From a virus, in IMG/VR virus record IMGVR_UViG_3300035118_000176, positions 1-28,673 of that record: 28,673 nucleotides of DNA; one strand, 5' to 3'. A model generated the notes under the pieces. That model was not told where the DNA came from. It made no database searches and saw only the letters and a program-made list of their open reading frames with translations. A program made the translations under genes and the position numbers. Shown here in pieces: positions 1-7,961 of this stretch. Numbering within the stretch: the stretch's first letter is position 1; the number at the start of each line of letters is the position of its first letter.

Positions 1-31
1 ATCATACCAAGTGCTGGGAGAAGTCAGTTGA
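1..31 (+). CDS. C-terminal end of an upstream gene (partial)
   Basis: Reading frame 2 is open from the window edge and ends SYQVLGEVS at the TGA at 29-31. This stop overlaps the TTG start of the next gene as TTGA, the same stop/start coupling used throughout the window, so a preceding gene probably ends here. Too little is visible to assign a function. Confidence 0.45.
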   Translation, partial: SYQVLGEVS

Positions 32-447
32 CGAGCACCCGACAGAAGGTTAATCTATTCTGGTCTGATATTGATCACGCGAGTAATCGTTTGATTAAGA
101 AGATGCGAGAGGATTCAATTGTAAAGCCTACAAGTATAATCATGCCGGTATATCGTGGTGGATTAGTTCCTGGTTCAATGCTTGCCTATGAGTTTGATAT
201 TAAGGAGTTGATATGTATTGATCCAAAGATTAGTTATGTTATGTCTCATTACTCTGATTTGATAGTTGTTGATGACGTTTATGACACGGGTTCGACTTTT
301 GCAAAATTGCAAAACTTCTACCCACACGCTACTTACGTCGCATTGTTCTCCAAGATTCCTTACGGTTGTCATTACTATGGTAAGCTGGTGGATCCAGATG
401 ATTGGTTGGTGTTCCCTTGGGCAAAGAATGATGAAGTAAACAGATGA
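28..447 (+). CDS. Phosphoribosyltransferase-like protein
   Basis: 139 residues. It shows the type I phosphoribosyltransferase signature: a PRPP-binding loop of hydrophobic strand plus DDVYDTGST at residues 82-90, and an upstream RGG at 43-45 in the position of the pyrophosphate loop. Enzymes of this fold move ribose-5-phosphate from PRPP to a base, commonly in purine salvage (xanthine/hypoxanthine type). The substrate cannot be read from the sequence. Start is TTG at 28 with GGAGAAG 4-10 bases upstream. The gene overlaps the next by ATGA and lies in the same run as a ribonucleotide reductase, which fits a nucleotide-supply role. A purely regulatory PRPP-binding role remains possible. Confidence 0.8.
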   Translation: MTSTRQKVNLFWSDIDHASNRLIKKMREDSIVKPTSIIMPVYRGGLVPGSMLAYEFDIKELICIDPKISYVMSHYSDLIVVDDVYDTGSTFAKLQNFYPHATYVALFSKIPYGCHYYGKLVDPDDWLVFPWAKNDEVNR

Positions 448-647
448 ACCGTTACGAAGACCCAAAAGATCCATTCAATAGTGACTTCTATTGGACGGGT
501 AAAGCATGTATTGAAAAGGGTTGTGAAAAGCCTGCTGGAACGTATTGGTCTCGGCTTTGGTGCTTTGATCACAATGTTAAAAGAATGCGTCGGATAGATA
601 AGTCTCTTGAACCATTTCGGCATGTGTTAGATGAGAAATCCTCCTAA
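444..647 (+). CDS. Small putative zinc-binding protein
   Basis: 67 residues, unrecognised. CIEKGC at residues 23-28 and a later WCFDH around residue 40 give three Cys and one His spaced like a small treble-clef or zinc-knuckle site, so metal binding is plausible. It overlaps the phosphoribosyltransferase stop by ATGA and the following start by 17 bases, indicating one polycistronic message. Function unknown. Confidence 0.7.
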   Translation: MNRYEDPKDPFNSDFYWTGKACIEKGCEKPAGTYWSRLWCFDHNVKRMRRIDKSLEPFRHVLDEKSS

Positions 648-828
648 ACCCATCCGGGTGTTCTTTAGTCCATTGTCTCGTCGCTTTTACGCGACTCGAG
701 CATACCGTGAAGAAGAAAATGGTCTAATCATTGTCACCGGGGAGAAGTTTGATGTAACTAATGACATCGCTGGGTTGATTGAACAGCATAACGTCACATT
801 CAAGATACGAGAAGAGGTGGAGGAATAG
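631..828 (+). CDS. Hypothetical protein, 65 aa
   Basis: Small basic-to-mixed protein with no motif I recognise. ATG at 631 lies inside the end of the preceding gene; the stop at 826-828 is immediately followed by the next ATG at 829. Coding potential is supported by this tight head-to-tail packing and by the lack of another long frame here. Confidence 0.65.
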   Translation: MRNPPKPIRVFFSPLSRRFYATRAYREEENGLIIVTGEKFDVTNDIAGLIEQHNVTFKIREEVEE

Positions 829-1170
829 ATGGCGTTCATTCTTGAAATTCAAATGGATAACGTAAAGCATCATCTGGTGATGCCGGATATGGACACGGCC
901 AAATGCTGGCTTGCTAAGCTTGAACCCCATGTTGGTGTCCGCTTTAAGAATCGTGAGACCGAACAAATGCGGATACCGTCAGTGGAGGGCGAGGCCGTTA
1001 TCTCTTTGGAGCACATCATCAGTGCGCGGGCGATCGACGGGAAGATCTATCAAGACGCAGTTTCGGAAGAGAGAATCGCCGAGCGCACCGAGTTCGCCAA
1101 TATATTCCGTAAGGTTGACTCTGAAATCTGGGAGAAGATCTTAGAACGACTAGAGTCTAAAAAGGAGTAA
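829..1170 (+). CDS. Hypothetical protein, 113 aa
   Basis: Unrecognised soluble protein with a charged, helical-looking C-terminus (residues 80-113 rich in E, R, K). The start ATG abuts the previous stop, and GGAGG lies about 8 bases upstream. It ends only 4 bases before the ribonucleotide reductase start, so it is probably co-transcribed and translated with it. Confidence 0.7.
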   Translation: MAFILEIQMDNVKHHLVMPDMDTAKCWLAKLEPHVGVRFKNRETEQMRIPSVEGEAVISLEHIISARAIDGKIYQDAVSEERIAERTEFANIFRKVDSEIWEKILERLESKKE

Positions 1171-1174
1171 ACCA

Positions 1175-2923
1175 ATGGGTCCACAAACTGAATCTGCTGA
1201 TCGTCTTCATGCAATGAAGTATCGATCACCCGGTGAAGACTTTCGTGAGTCAATGAATCGAGTGGCCTTTGGTCTAAAGGACTCGGATAACCACTATCAT
1301 CAGTTTAGAGAGGTTATCCTAGACCAGCGTTTCCTCACCGGTGGCAGGATTCAGTCCGCTGTGGGCTCCTCCAAGCACGTTACTGCTCATAACTGTTACG
1401 TGTCAGGGACTATAGCTGACTCCTATGTTGAAGGACCGGGCTCTATTATGCACCGGGCGCATGAAGCGGCAGCAACGATGCGCATGGGAGGTGGGATTGG
1501 CTACGACTTTTCAACTCTACGTCCAAGAGGAGAATTGGTTGCTAAGTTGCAATCTCAGTCTTCTGGACCTGTCTCCTTTATGCACATTTATGACGCTGTA
1601 TGTCTTGCCACTGCGTCCTCCGGGCACCGGAGAGGCGCTCAAATGGGAATCCTACGGATCGATCATCCCGACATCGAAGAATTCATTCATGCTAAAAATA
1701 ATCGTGATAAGTTGGTGGGATTCAATATTAGCGTGGCAGTAACTGATGAGTTTATGGAAGCGGTAGCAAAGGGTAGTGAGTTTGCGCTGCGCTGGGGTGG
1801 TAAAGTTTATCGGTACGTGGATGCGCAGGAACTGTGGGAAAACCTGATGCGGTCTACCTGGGATTGGGGTGAGCCCGGTGTAGTCTTTATCGATACAATC
1901 AACCGCATGAACAACCTGTACTACTGCGAGATCATTGCTGCCACTAATCCTTGTAGTGAACAACCCTTGCCACCCTTTGGTGCTTGTCTGCTTGGATCGT
2001 TCAACCTTGTCAAGTATCTGTCTCGGCAGCCACTAAGGTTGATGAACTCACTTGATACTCTCCCGTCACCATGGTCATTTGATTCTGATAGGTTAAGGGC
2101 GGATGTCCCACCTGTGGTTAGGGCACTGGATAATGTTGTTGATAAGACTCGTTATCCCTTGGCAGAGCAACGTGGGGAGGCTATCACCAAGCGCAGGATG
2201 GGGATTGGGATTACAGGACTTGCCAATGCTGGTGAGGCACTGGGGTTCCCCTATGGGTCTGAAGCGTTTTGCTACTTTGAATCTGCTGTCTTGGAGACTA
2301 TTGAAGAGGCAGCTTACTTGGCAAGTGCGGATCTTGCTGAGGAAAAGGGTGCATTCCCATTGTTTGATGCGGAGCGTTATCTTGAAGGTGAGCACGTTAA
2401 GCGTCTATCGGAAGAAGTTCAGTATGCCATCAGAAAGAAGGGAATCCGCAATTCGCATCTGACCTCTATTGCACCCACAGGCACAATCTCGCTTTGCGCT
2501 GACAATGTAAGCTCTGCCCTGGAGCCTGTATTTGCCTATCGGCAAGAGCGTCCGATCAATACACCCACCGGTGCAATGATCGACGTGCTTGATGACTATG
2601 GGGCTAAGTTCTTGCAGGTGAGGGGAAAGCTGGCTGCAGATGTTACCGCAGATGAGCATCTCAAAGTCCTGTTGGCGGCACAACCACACTTAGACTCTGC
2701 TGCTTCCAAGACAGTGAATATGGATGGTCGAAAGATGCCTTGGGCGGACTTTAAGGCGATCTATCAAACAGTGTGGGAGAATGGTGGTAAGGGCTGCGCC
2801 ACATTTAACAGCGCTGGTAAGCGGGGCAGCCTGCTTAGTGATGCAGAGCGCGAGGACCCACCGGTATACGAAGGGGATTCGTGCGAGGTGGACCCACTAA
2901 CTGGAAGGCGTAGTTGTGAGTAA
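1175..2923 (+). CDS. nrdJ: Class II ribonucleotide reductase (adenosylcobalamin-dependent)
   Basis: 582 residues. Reduces ribonucleotides to deoxyribonucleotides for phage DNA synthesis. Radical-site motif NPCSEQ gives Asn258, Cys260 and Glu262. The redox pair is Cys74 (in HNCYVSG) and Cys271 (in FGACLLGS). APTGTISL near residue 430 is the phosphate-binding loop. A C-terminal Cys570/Cys581 pair can reload the active site from thioredoxin. It lacks an N-terminal ATP-cone allosteric domain, as in short phage forms. No NrdB-like small subunit gene is visible beside it, consistent with a class II enzyme that makes its radical from coenzyme B12. Preceded by AAAGGAG at 1160-1166. Whether the substrate is the diphosphate or triphosphate is not resolved. 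Confidence 0.92.
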   Translation: MGPQTESADRLHAMKYRSPGEDFRESMNRVAFGLKDSDNHYHQFREVILDQRFLTGGRIQSAVGSSKHVTAHNCYVSGTIADSYVEGPGSIMHRAHEAAATMRMGGGIGYDFSTLRPRGELVAKLQSQSSGPVSFMHIYDAVCLATASSGHRRGAQMGILRIDHPDIEEFIHAKNNRDKLVGFNISVAVTDEFMEAVAKGSEFALRWGGKVYRYVDAQELWENLMRSTWDWGEPGVVFIDTINRMNNLYYCEIIAATNPCSEQPLPPFGACLLGSFNLVKYLSRQPLRLMNSLDTLPSPWSFDSDRLRADVPPVVRALDNVVDKTRYPLAEQRGEAITKRRMGIGITGLANAGEALGFPYGSEAFCYFESAVLETIEEAAYLASADLAEEKGAFPLFDAERYLEGEHVKRLSEEVQYAIRKKGIRNSHLTSIAPTGTISLCADNVSSALEPVFAYRQERPINTPTGAMIDVLDDYGAKFLQVRGKLAADVTADEHLKVLLAAQPHLDSAASKTVNMDGRKMPWADFKAIYQTVWENGGKGCATFNSAGKRGSLLSDAEREDPPVYEGDSCEVDPLTGRRSCE

Positions 2924-3209
2924 CCGATCCAATCGCAACCGAACGGCGCGCGCGGAGCGGATCGTCGACGTTGTGCTCGCCGAATTTGGGCAAGCGGTGA
3001 TCCGCAAAATATCGATGCGCGACGCGATGGTGGCAGCATGTGCCGCCGCTTTGATCGATAGGGAGGGCCATCAAACGCCCTGCTTGTCGGCGCTCGCCAG
3101 CGGCGACGCGTGCCAGCCAGACGAGACGTTAAAGCGTTGCGCGATCTGCGGCTTTGTCGTCGATACGAAATTCGCCGCTGAAAAGCCGACTGTGAGGATG
3201 CGGCCATGA
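2916..3209 (+). CDS. Hypothetical protein with a Cys pair, GC-rich
   Basis: 97 residues, GTG start overlapping the reductase stop by 8 bases. C-terminal half has CAIC plus other Cys residues, possibly a small metal site. The DNA is clearly GC-richer, with more Ala/Arg codons, than the flanking genes, suggesting a separate origin. No family recognised. Confidence 0.6.
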   Translation: MSNRSNRNRTARAERIVDVVLAEFGQAVIRKISMRDAMVAACAAALIDREGHQTPCLSALASGDACQPDETLKRCAICGFVVDTKFAAEKPTVRMRP

Positions 3210-3439
3210 CCAGCACGGTTGTTCATGCGAACGATTTGGATCGGGCACGCGCCTTGCTCGCCAACGACCCTGATGAAATGGATGAGGAGTGGCTCGCGGA
3301 GATTATCGCTGTCGTCCGAGCCGAGGCAGTCGCGGCTGAGCGCGAGCGCATCGCCCGCCGGGTCGTCCTCGTCACTCATCACTTCTTGAACTCCTTAGCT
3401 AAATCTGGACCGCCAAACCTACCAAGTGGTGAGAAGTAG
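3206..3439 (+). CDS. Hypothetical protein, 77 aa, C-terminus overlaps an opposing gene
   Basis: Starts by ATGA overlap with the previous gene. The first ~55 residues look like a helical phage protein (acidic DPDEMDEEW followed by Ala/Arg/Glu helix). The last ~20 residues are simply the antisense of the end of the convergent gene at 3379-3657, and base composition drops at about 3380. The original 3' end may therefore have been lost and replaced by read-through. Confidence 0.5.
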   Translation: MTSTVVHANDLDRARALLANDPDEMDEEWLAEIIAVVRAEAVAAERERIARRVVLVTHHFLNSLAKSGPPNLPSGEK

Positions 3440-3657
3440 CAGTTAGGATCGGCTAAGTCCTTCTGGTATTGTTCACCAAGGACATCTTCCATTTCCATGA
3501 TACGCTTGAGGCATAGCTCAGCGTATCTTCGTCTACTAATGATATTTCTAACGATGTTGCGCAGGTGGGTTAAGTCCAGATCGCCAACAGCAATCCTCTT
3601 GCCGTCTTTCGTAACCCAGTATTCTTCCTGAGCATCTTTTTGAGCTTTGGTTGTCAT
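3379..3657 (-). CDS. Hypothetical protein, 92 aa
   Basis: Lysine-rich N-terminus (MTTKAQKDAQ), then a helical region with RNIISRRRYAELCLKR around residues 38-53. No known domain seen. It follows the helicase gene by 14 bases on the same strand and is probably the last gene of the operon started by the promoter at 5435-5463. The 3' end runs into the convergent plus-strand gene. Confidence 0.7.
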   Translation of the reverse strand: MTTKAQKDAQEEYWVTKDGKRIAVGDLDLTHLRNIVRNIISRRRYAELCLKRIMEMEDVLGEQYQKDLADPNCYFSPLGRFGGPDLAKEFKK

Positions 3658-3671
3658 TCTGGTAAGTCCAT

Positions 3672-5408
3672 TCAGAACGGAATTCCGTCATCGAGCTTGC
3701 GCTGGTAGACAATCTCGGTTGCCTTTCTCACGCCTTCACTATTTTCCCTGGGGTTGATTGCCACCTGCGCAAGCGCAGCATGAGAGTTGATCTGAGGGGT
3801 GCGCGCGTCCAAAGCCCGCTCGATCACTTCCTGCTTCTCGACGATGGTGTGGGCCATGATAGAATCGACCGATCCATCGAACACCAGGTGCTGCACCAGG
3901 ACCGAACCTTGCTGACCGATACGGTGCAGACGATCTTCGCATTGGCTGATCGTACCAGGCACCCAATCCAGCTCGGCAAAGATCACCAGCTGAGCGGCGG
4001 TCAGTGTAAGCCCAAGACCGGCGGCATGGATTGAACCAATAAACAGGTGGCAATTCGGGTCGTGTTGGAACTTGTCGACCTGCTGCGACCGCGCATTAGG
4101 TGGCGTCTCGCCGGTGACCACTGCTGCGGTGGGGAACTCTGCTTGCAGAGCATGGCCCACATCGTGATGATGAACGAACACCACAACTTTGTCCTCGGCC
4201 TCAAGGCATTCCTTGAGATGCTCGATGACGTTCGGAATCTTGGCGACCGCTGTATCGTGTCGAACTTGCGACATCTCTTCGAAGGCGATCTTGTTCGCAC
4301 CATGCAGCTTCCGGATGGAGGCATTATACCCATCCTTGTCGCCCTGCGCGCGTGCCTCCCGCGCGGCTTCTTCTGCGGCCTCTATGGTATCACGATAGCG
4401 TTTGTACACCGAGAGCTCAGCCGCAATGGCCGTCCCTGAGTGGGTGCTGGGCGGGAGGATAATGACCTGCCTGCGCTTTGCTGGCATTTCGGTCATAACT
4501 TCTGACTTCAACCGGCGCACCATAAACTTGCTGCGCAGGCGCTGCTGAAGTTCACCCAGATTTGAGGCACCATTAAAGTCCCAACCATACCCATTGTGAT
4601 GGGCTTCGGTATAGCGCTTCATGAATGTGAAGAAGTGCCGGCCCAGACCCTGAGGATCGAGCGCATGGACCAAAGTCCACAGTTCCTTTGGCCGGTTTAC
4701 GATCGGAGTACCGGTCATAAAGATTTTACGCTTGGCGCTAATTGGCTTGACGACCTTGGCCGGGTCTTTGTCTTCGTGACCGAGCAAGATCCTCGTCCGC
4801 TGGGCGTTTTCATTCTTGACCATGTGGCACTCGTCGACAATGAGCAGGTCCCACTTACGAGCGTCAATTGCTGCGCGGTGCTTGATCAGAATGTCGTAAT
4901 TGATGATTACGATATTGCCGGTCGGGAAAGTCCCATTGGCAATTTCGATTGAGAACTTGCGGACCAGCCACTTGTTCATCTCCCGCGCCCAGTTCACCTT
5001 GAGCGAGGCGGGGCAGACCACAAGGACTGTCTGGATCGAAGTGTCTAGGTTGATCACCCCGATTGCCTCGATCGTCTTGCCCAAGCCCATTTCGTCCCCG
5101 ATGAGGGTGGCAGGCTTGCTGGCGGCATAGGCAATGCCGGCAAGCTGATAGGGCAGATAGGCAAGCCCGTTAGGTACGGGAACCTGGGCGGTGGCACCCG
5201 TGGCATAGCTGCTGGCGATGGCTGTGTTTGCCTGGTCCGCAGCGCTCGAATCGAGCTTGGCCGCGACCAGTACGTCCTCGGTCCACCACAGTTTCGTGGT
5301 CGGATCCCAGTGAAAGCCGGCGGCCTTAACTACGTCCTTGGTCGCCCAATCGAACGCAAACCGCGCGATCCACCGGGCACCGGATTTCTCAACTTTGATA
5401 GGGTTCAC
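3672..5408 (-). CDS. SNF2-family DNA helicase/ATPase
   Basis: 578 residues. ATP-driven translocase or annealing helicase of superfamily 2, SNF2 branch. Walker A GDEMGLGKT at 104-112, Walker B DECH at 192-195, motif III MTGTPIVNRPKELW, and motif VI QCEDRLHRIGQQ near residue 515. The N-terminal ~50 residues (GFHWDPTTKLWWTED) resemble the small substrate-recognition segment that precedes SMARCAL1/HARP-like helicases. Start is GTG with GGAG 7 bases upstream, directly behind a copy of the repeated promoter. Such phage helicases usually act in replication-fork remodelling or recombination; the exact role is inferred. The downstream gene at 3379-3657 is co-oriented and 14 bases away. Confidence 0.93.
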   Translation of the reverse strand: MNPIKVEKSGARWIARFAFDWATKDVVKAAGFHWDPTTKLWWTEDVLVAAKLDSSAADQANTAIASSYATGATAQVPVPNGLAYLPYQLAGIAYAASKPATLIGDEMGLGKTIEAIGVINLDTSIQTVLVVCPASLKVNWAREMNKWLVRKFSIEIANGTFPTGNIVIINYDILIKHRAAIDARKWDLLIVDECHMVKNENAQRTRILLGHEDKDPAKVVKPISAKRKIFMTGTPIVNRPKELWTLVHALDPQGLGRHFFTFMKRYTEAHHNGYGWDFNGASNLGELQQRLRSKFMVRRLKSEVMTEMPAKRRQVIILPPSTHSGTAIAAELSVYKRYRDTIEAAEEAAREARAQGDKDGYNASIRKLHGANKIAFEEMSQVRHDTAVAKIPNVIEHLKECLEAEDKVVVFVHHHDVGHALQAEFPTAAVVTGETPPNARSQQVDKFQHDPNCHLFIGSIHAAGLGLTLTAAQLVIFAELDWVPGTISQCEDRLHRIGQQGSVLVQHLVFDGSVDSIMAHTIVEKQEVIERALDARTPQINSHAALAQVAINPRENSEGVRKATEIVYQRKLDDGIPF

Positions 5409-5434
5409 TGTGCATCTCCGTTCTGACAGCTATA

Positions 5435-5463
5435 CATATAAGCGCTCTTGCGCTCGATTGCAA
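5435..5463 (-). promoter_or_regulatory. Repeated promoter copy P1 (helicase operon)
   Basis: -35 TTGCAA at 5458-5463, 17-bp spacer containing GCGCAAGAGCGCT, -10 TATATG at 5435-5440. Leader GTCAGAACGGAGA follows and ends 7 bases before the GTG start of the helicase. Confidence 0.8.
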
Positions 5464-5500
5464 GCTTGAAATGCACAGCACCTCAAATCATTGTATGGAC

Positions 5501-5707
5501 TTACTGGGTCTGTAAACGGATAAGCCGTTGGAGATGCCGATTCAAGATGTCGATGCGGTGGCCGAAGTTGATCATCTCGTCAGTCAAACCTTTCAGGCTG
5601 ATGTTGAGTCGACTGAGGCTGATGGTTACAAACTCTTGCTCTTGGCGCACTATGCCGATGTCTGCTTGTATGGAGCTGAAGAGTCGAAAGATTTCTTCAT
5701 CGGTCAT
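5501..5707 (-). CDS. Hypothetical helical protein, 68 aa
   Basis: Starts MTDEEIFRLF; the ATG at 5705-5707 has GGTGAG about 6 bases upstream and lies 4 bases after the stop of the preceding gene, so I prefer it over the longer in-frame reading that would run through that gene. The sequence has regular Leu/Ile heptad-like spacing (ISLSRLNISLKGL, HRIDILNRHLQRLI), suggesting a coiled coil. Last gene of the operon begun at 7937. Function unknown. Confidence 0.7.
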   Translation of the reverse strand: MTDEEIFRLFSSIQADIGIVRQEQEFVTISLSRLNISLKGLTDEMINFGHRIDILNRHLQRLIRLQTQ

Positions 5708-5711
5708 AATC

Positions 5712-5975
5712 TCACCTATTAACAAGGCCGCACATGCCGTGCCTTGTTTCTGGTTTGTCCTTGTGCTGTTGCCAGCCGATCCACTGCCACGCCATGCAGC
5801 GGGAGGCGATGCAGAGACACCACTGATCGGGTTCCCCATCCATTTTTCGATTGGCAGTAAATGGTTGTTCTCCCACATCGAGATCATTTGCCTTGGCACG
5901 CGCGAACGGGCACCACTTGGTTCGAGCTTCCTCTTCCTCCATCCCTCCGATATCGACTTCGTCAAAGATGCTCAT
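5712..5975 (-). CDS. Cys-cluster phage protein, 87 aa
   Basis: Carries WCPFAR at 21-26 and CLCIASRCMAWQW around 53-65. This arrangement, CPF...NR...C.aS.CMAW, recurs in hypothetical proteins of many phages and looks like a metal-binding fold. GGAG lies 8 bases before the ATG, and the start overlaps the previous stop by ATGA. The biochemical role is not known to me. Confidence 0.8.
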   Translation of the reverse strand: MSIFDEVDIGGMEEEEARTKWCPFARAKANDLDVGEQPFTANRKMDGEPDQWCLCIASRCMAWQWIGWQQHKDKPETRHGMCGLVNR

Positions 5976-6325
5976 TTGTCAATCTCCTCATCCCACTCGA
6001 GAGCTCGTGCATCCCAGTGGGCATTCTCCGCATCTATGTCACCAGCCCACTGACGCTCGGCCTCTGCCAGAAGTGCCACCTGCGCAAAGCTCCGCACTAG
6101 ACCATGTGGTGGCTTGGGCATGTCGGTTCGAGTCCAGGTCAGATCCTCATCGTAGTCGATGTAGCAGCTCGGATCACCGACGTCACCACATAGTGGACAT
6201 TCAGGACAAATGCACTCATCAAGACGCTGACCACAAACGTTGCAGGGACCGTCATCCGTCTGGTTATACGGTGCATTAGGGTCGTTTGCTGCACCGGGTG
6301 GGTAGGACCAACCAAAGATACCCAT
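5972..6325 (-). CDS. Cys-rich zinc-binding phage protein, 117 aa
   Basis: N-terminus MGIFGWSYPPGAA, then CNVCGQ, CICPECPLCGD and a further Cys within residues 28-54: at least two CxxC pairs, consistent with one or two zinc ions. The C-terminal half is acidic and helical. This N-terminus is familiar from conserved phage proteins of unknown function. AAGGA precedes the ATG by 9 bases; starts at the end of the previous gene. Confidence 0.8.
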   Translation of the reverse strand: MGIFGWSYPPGAANDPNAPYNQTDDGPCNVCGQRLDECICPECPLCGDVGDPSCYIDYDEDLTWTRTDMPKPPHGLVRSFAQVALLAEAERQWAGDIDAENAHWDARALEWDEEIDK

Positions 6326-6326
6326 T

Positions 6327-6581
6327 TTAGTTTATCCTTCTCTTGATGATTTCGTCTCTGACATAACGTGCTTGTTTGAACTCGTCGGCGAAGATTTTCC
6401 ACATTGTGAATTCAAAGAATTCTATTTCTTGTTTGGTGAATTTCCTGCTCAATCCAAGCATTGTGCCGGCAGTTATCATTAGTAATGCTGCACCTTCTTC
6501 GGATCCCCCGGCAAGGTTAAAGTCTGTAACGAATTTTGTCACCTTTTTTTGGTTTTCTCTTACGTCTTTGGAGATAGCCAT
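6327..6581 (-). CDS. Hypothetical protein, 84 aa
   Basis: Mostly helical, with a hydrophobic middle (AALLMITAGTMLGL, residues 31-44) that is short for a membrane span. GGAAA precedes the ATG, which overlaps the upstream stop by one base (TGATG). Middle of the 7937-5501 operon. No family recognised. Confidence 0.7.
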   Translation of the reverse strand: MAISKDVRENQKKVTKFVTDFNLAGGSEEGAALLMITAGTMLGLSRKFTKQEIEFFEFTMWKIFADEFKQARYVRDEIIKRRIN

Positions 6582-7105
6582 CAGGCGTTTCCTCCAATGG
6601 GTAAGATGTTATCGATAAGCTGACCAGCAAAGGCCATGTCATCCGAGGTTGTTTCGGGTATCAGCTGACTGATCTTACCCTTCCAGTCCCGCTTAATCTC
6701 GAAGATTCGAGACTTGGTGTTGGTCCCATCGGTTGCCAGTGCAATAACCACTTCCCGTCTCTCGGGATGTAAGCTTGGGCGTGTTGTCTTTGTTAGATCA
6801 ACGCCGGGTCCGTAAGATGGGGACACCCAGGCTTCGGATAGGTTGGAGAGCATAACGGCGTGCATCCCCTTGGCTGCCTCTCTGAGGGCTGCAAGCATGA
6901 TCTGTTTTTCCGTGTCATTCTCCCACGGGCAACTGATGATGGACAGTTCATCCCGTGGGGAAACGAGAACAAATACAGGTACGAGCTGTTTTATACGCTC
7001 CACCAATAGCATATGGTGAGCCTGCTTTTCAGCAAGCTCAAGTAAGACGTCAAGTGACATGGCCTTTTCGGCTTTGAATGTCGAGATCGTGTGTGATTTA
7101 CTCAT
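6581..7105 (-). CDS. Hypothetical phage protein, 174 aa
   Basis: I place the start at MSKSHTISTF because GGA lies 9 bases ahead; a longer in-frame reading would sit wholly inside the preceding gene. Predicted alpha/beta protein, with VPVFVLVSPRDELSIISCPW and a later basic stretch IFEIKRDWKGKI. No catalytic motif seen. Overlaps the upstream gene by 8 bases. Confidence 0.75.
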   Translation of the reverse strand: MSKSHTISTFKAEKAMSLDVLLELAEKQAHHMLLVERIKQLVPVFVLVSPRDELSIISCPWENDTEKQIMLAALREAAKGMHAVMLSNLSEAWVSPSYGPGVDLTKTTRPSLHPERREVVIALATDGTNTKSRIFEIKRDWKGKISQLIPETTSDDMAFAGQLIDNILPIGGNA

Positions 7106-7544
7106 CGTCATTTTCCGTCCCAACCATCTCGGCATGGTACTCGGCGAAGTGTTGCTGTTGCGCTTCATCGGCAGCAACGAAGACACTTAGCGGCAAGTCC
7201 GGGTAGTCCTGCTCTGCCAACACGCGTTCGATATAAGCCGGGTATTCAGCGTTAGTTATCGGTTCACGAAACCAATCCGGTGCACAGAAGAAGCCCGGTC
7301 CCGGCATGTTACGAGCCTTAGCGGTTATTAGCGCGTTGAGCTTGGGCTTGCCCAAGTCTTCGCATACCCAACCGACAATAGCTAACGGTCTGCCTTGACT
7401 ACGGCGCCAGATACCGGTGACAGCTTCGGCATCGATGTAGTGATAGTCCTCGGCTCTCGTACGGCGACTCATATGCAGGACAGTACGTGATACGTAATAG
7501 AGCTGGCGTGCCTCCTTGGCGTACTTTAGGCGTGGTCTAGGCAT
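7098..7544 (-). CDS. Hypothetical phage protein, 148 aa
   Basis: Basic N-terminus (MPRPRLKYAKEARQLYYVSR), then a core with RPLAIVGWVCEDLGKP and LITAKARNMPGPGFF. The last phrase, a Leu-x-x-Leu strand followed by a P-G-x-G-F/Y turn, recurs in phage and mobile-element proteins of unknown role. It begins 2 bases after a basic micropeptide gene. Confidence 0.75.
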   Translation of the reverse strand: MPRPRLKYAKEARQLYYVSRTVLHMSRRTRAEDYHYIDAEAVTGIWRRSQGRPLAIVGWVCEDLGKPKLNALITAKARNMPGPGFFCAPDWFREPITNAEYPAYIERVLAEQDYPDLPLSVFVAADEAQQQHFAEYHAEMVGTENDDE

Positions 7545-7546
7545 AA

Positions 7547-7654
7547 CTACGATCCTCTCTTACGATTACGCGGACGGCGCTGATAGCGCTTACCGCTTGG
7601 CCTAACCTTAGGCCGGATAGCCCGCACGACGCGGGCAATGGGGTTGCGTTTCAT
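7547..7654 (-). CDS. Basic micropeptide, 35 aa
   Basis: Begins MKRNPIARVVRAIRP and ends RPRNRKRGS. About 14 of 35 residues are Arg or Lys, suggesting nucleic-acid or ribosome binding. AGGTG lies 4 bases before the ATG. It fits exactly between its neighbours (7 and 2 bases apart), supporting it as a real gene below usual length cut-offs. Confidence 0.65.
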   Translation of the reverse strand: MKRNPIARVVRAIRPKVRPSGKRYQRRPRNRKRGS

Positions 7655-7661
7655 GTGGCAC

Positions 7662-7937
7662 CTAGTCGTTAAAGATCACAATGTCGGTCCGCCGAGCTTC
7701 CGGATGGGCTTTAACGTCCACCGGCTCCGGCATGTAATACCAGGCCAGAACATCGCCATCCCGGTCGGTGTCCTCGTGGTGCAGCCTGTACCGCACCACC
7801 GTACCGGTCTTGTCGGACTTTAAGGCGATCACCGGGCTCAGTGGGTGGCGCAACTGCAGAGTGGAAATCTCCTGTGAGAAAGACCCGCCACGATAGCTGA
7901 AATCGCTGGTGCTGAGGTTCATCATCCGGGTAAGCAT
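7662..7937 (-). CDS. Hypothetical protein, 91 aa, first gene of operon
   Basis: Start ATG at 7935-7937 chosen because AAGGAG precedes it by 8 bases in the repeated leader; a TTG seven codons upstream would lie in that leader. The protein looks beta-rich (ISTLQLRHPLSPVIALK, TVVRYRLHHE). First gene of an eight-gene operon to 5501. Function unknown. Confidence 0.75.
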   Translation of the reverse strand: MLTRMMNLSTSDFSYRGGSFSQEISTLQLRHPLSPVIALKSDKTGTVVRYRLHHEDTDRDGDVLAWYYMPEPVDVKAHPEARRTDIVIFND

Positions 7938-7961
7938 TCGAAATCTCCTTACTGACAAGCT

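Noticed and set aside
2764-3382. Long open frames on the minus strand across the GC-rich patch
   Set aside because: Shadow frames with Arg/Ser-rich, non-protein-like sequence and no ribosome binding site; the plus-strand frames are coupled to their neighbours.
3739-5130. Several plus-strand and alternative minus-strand frames inside the helicase gene
   Set aside because: The helicase frame has complete conserved motifs; the others have no motifs or start signals.
5708-5965. N-terminal extension of the 5501-5707 gene
   Set aside because: It lies in another frame over the Cys-cluster gene and looks non-coding; the internal ATG has a good ribosome binding site.
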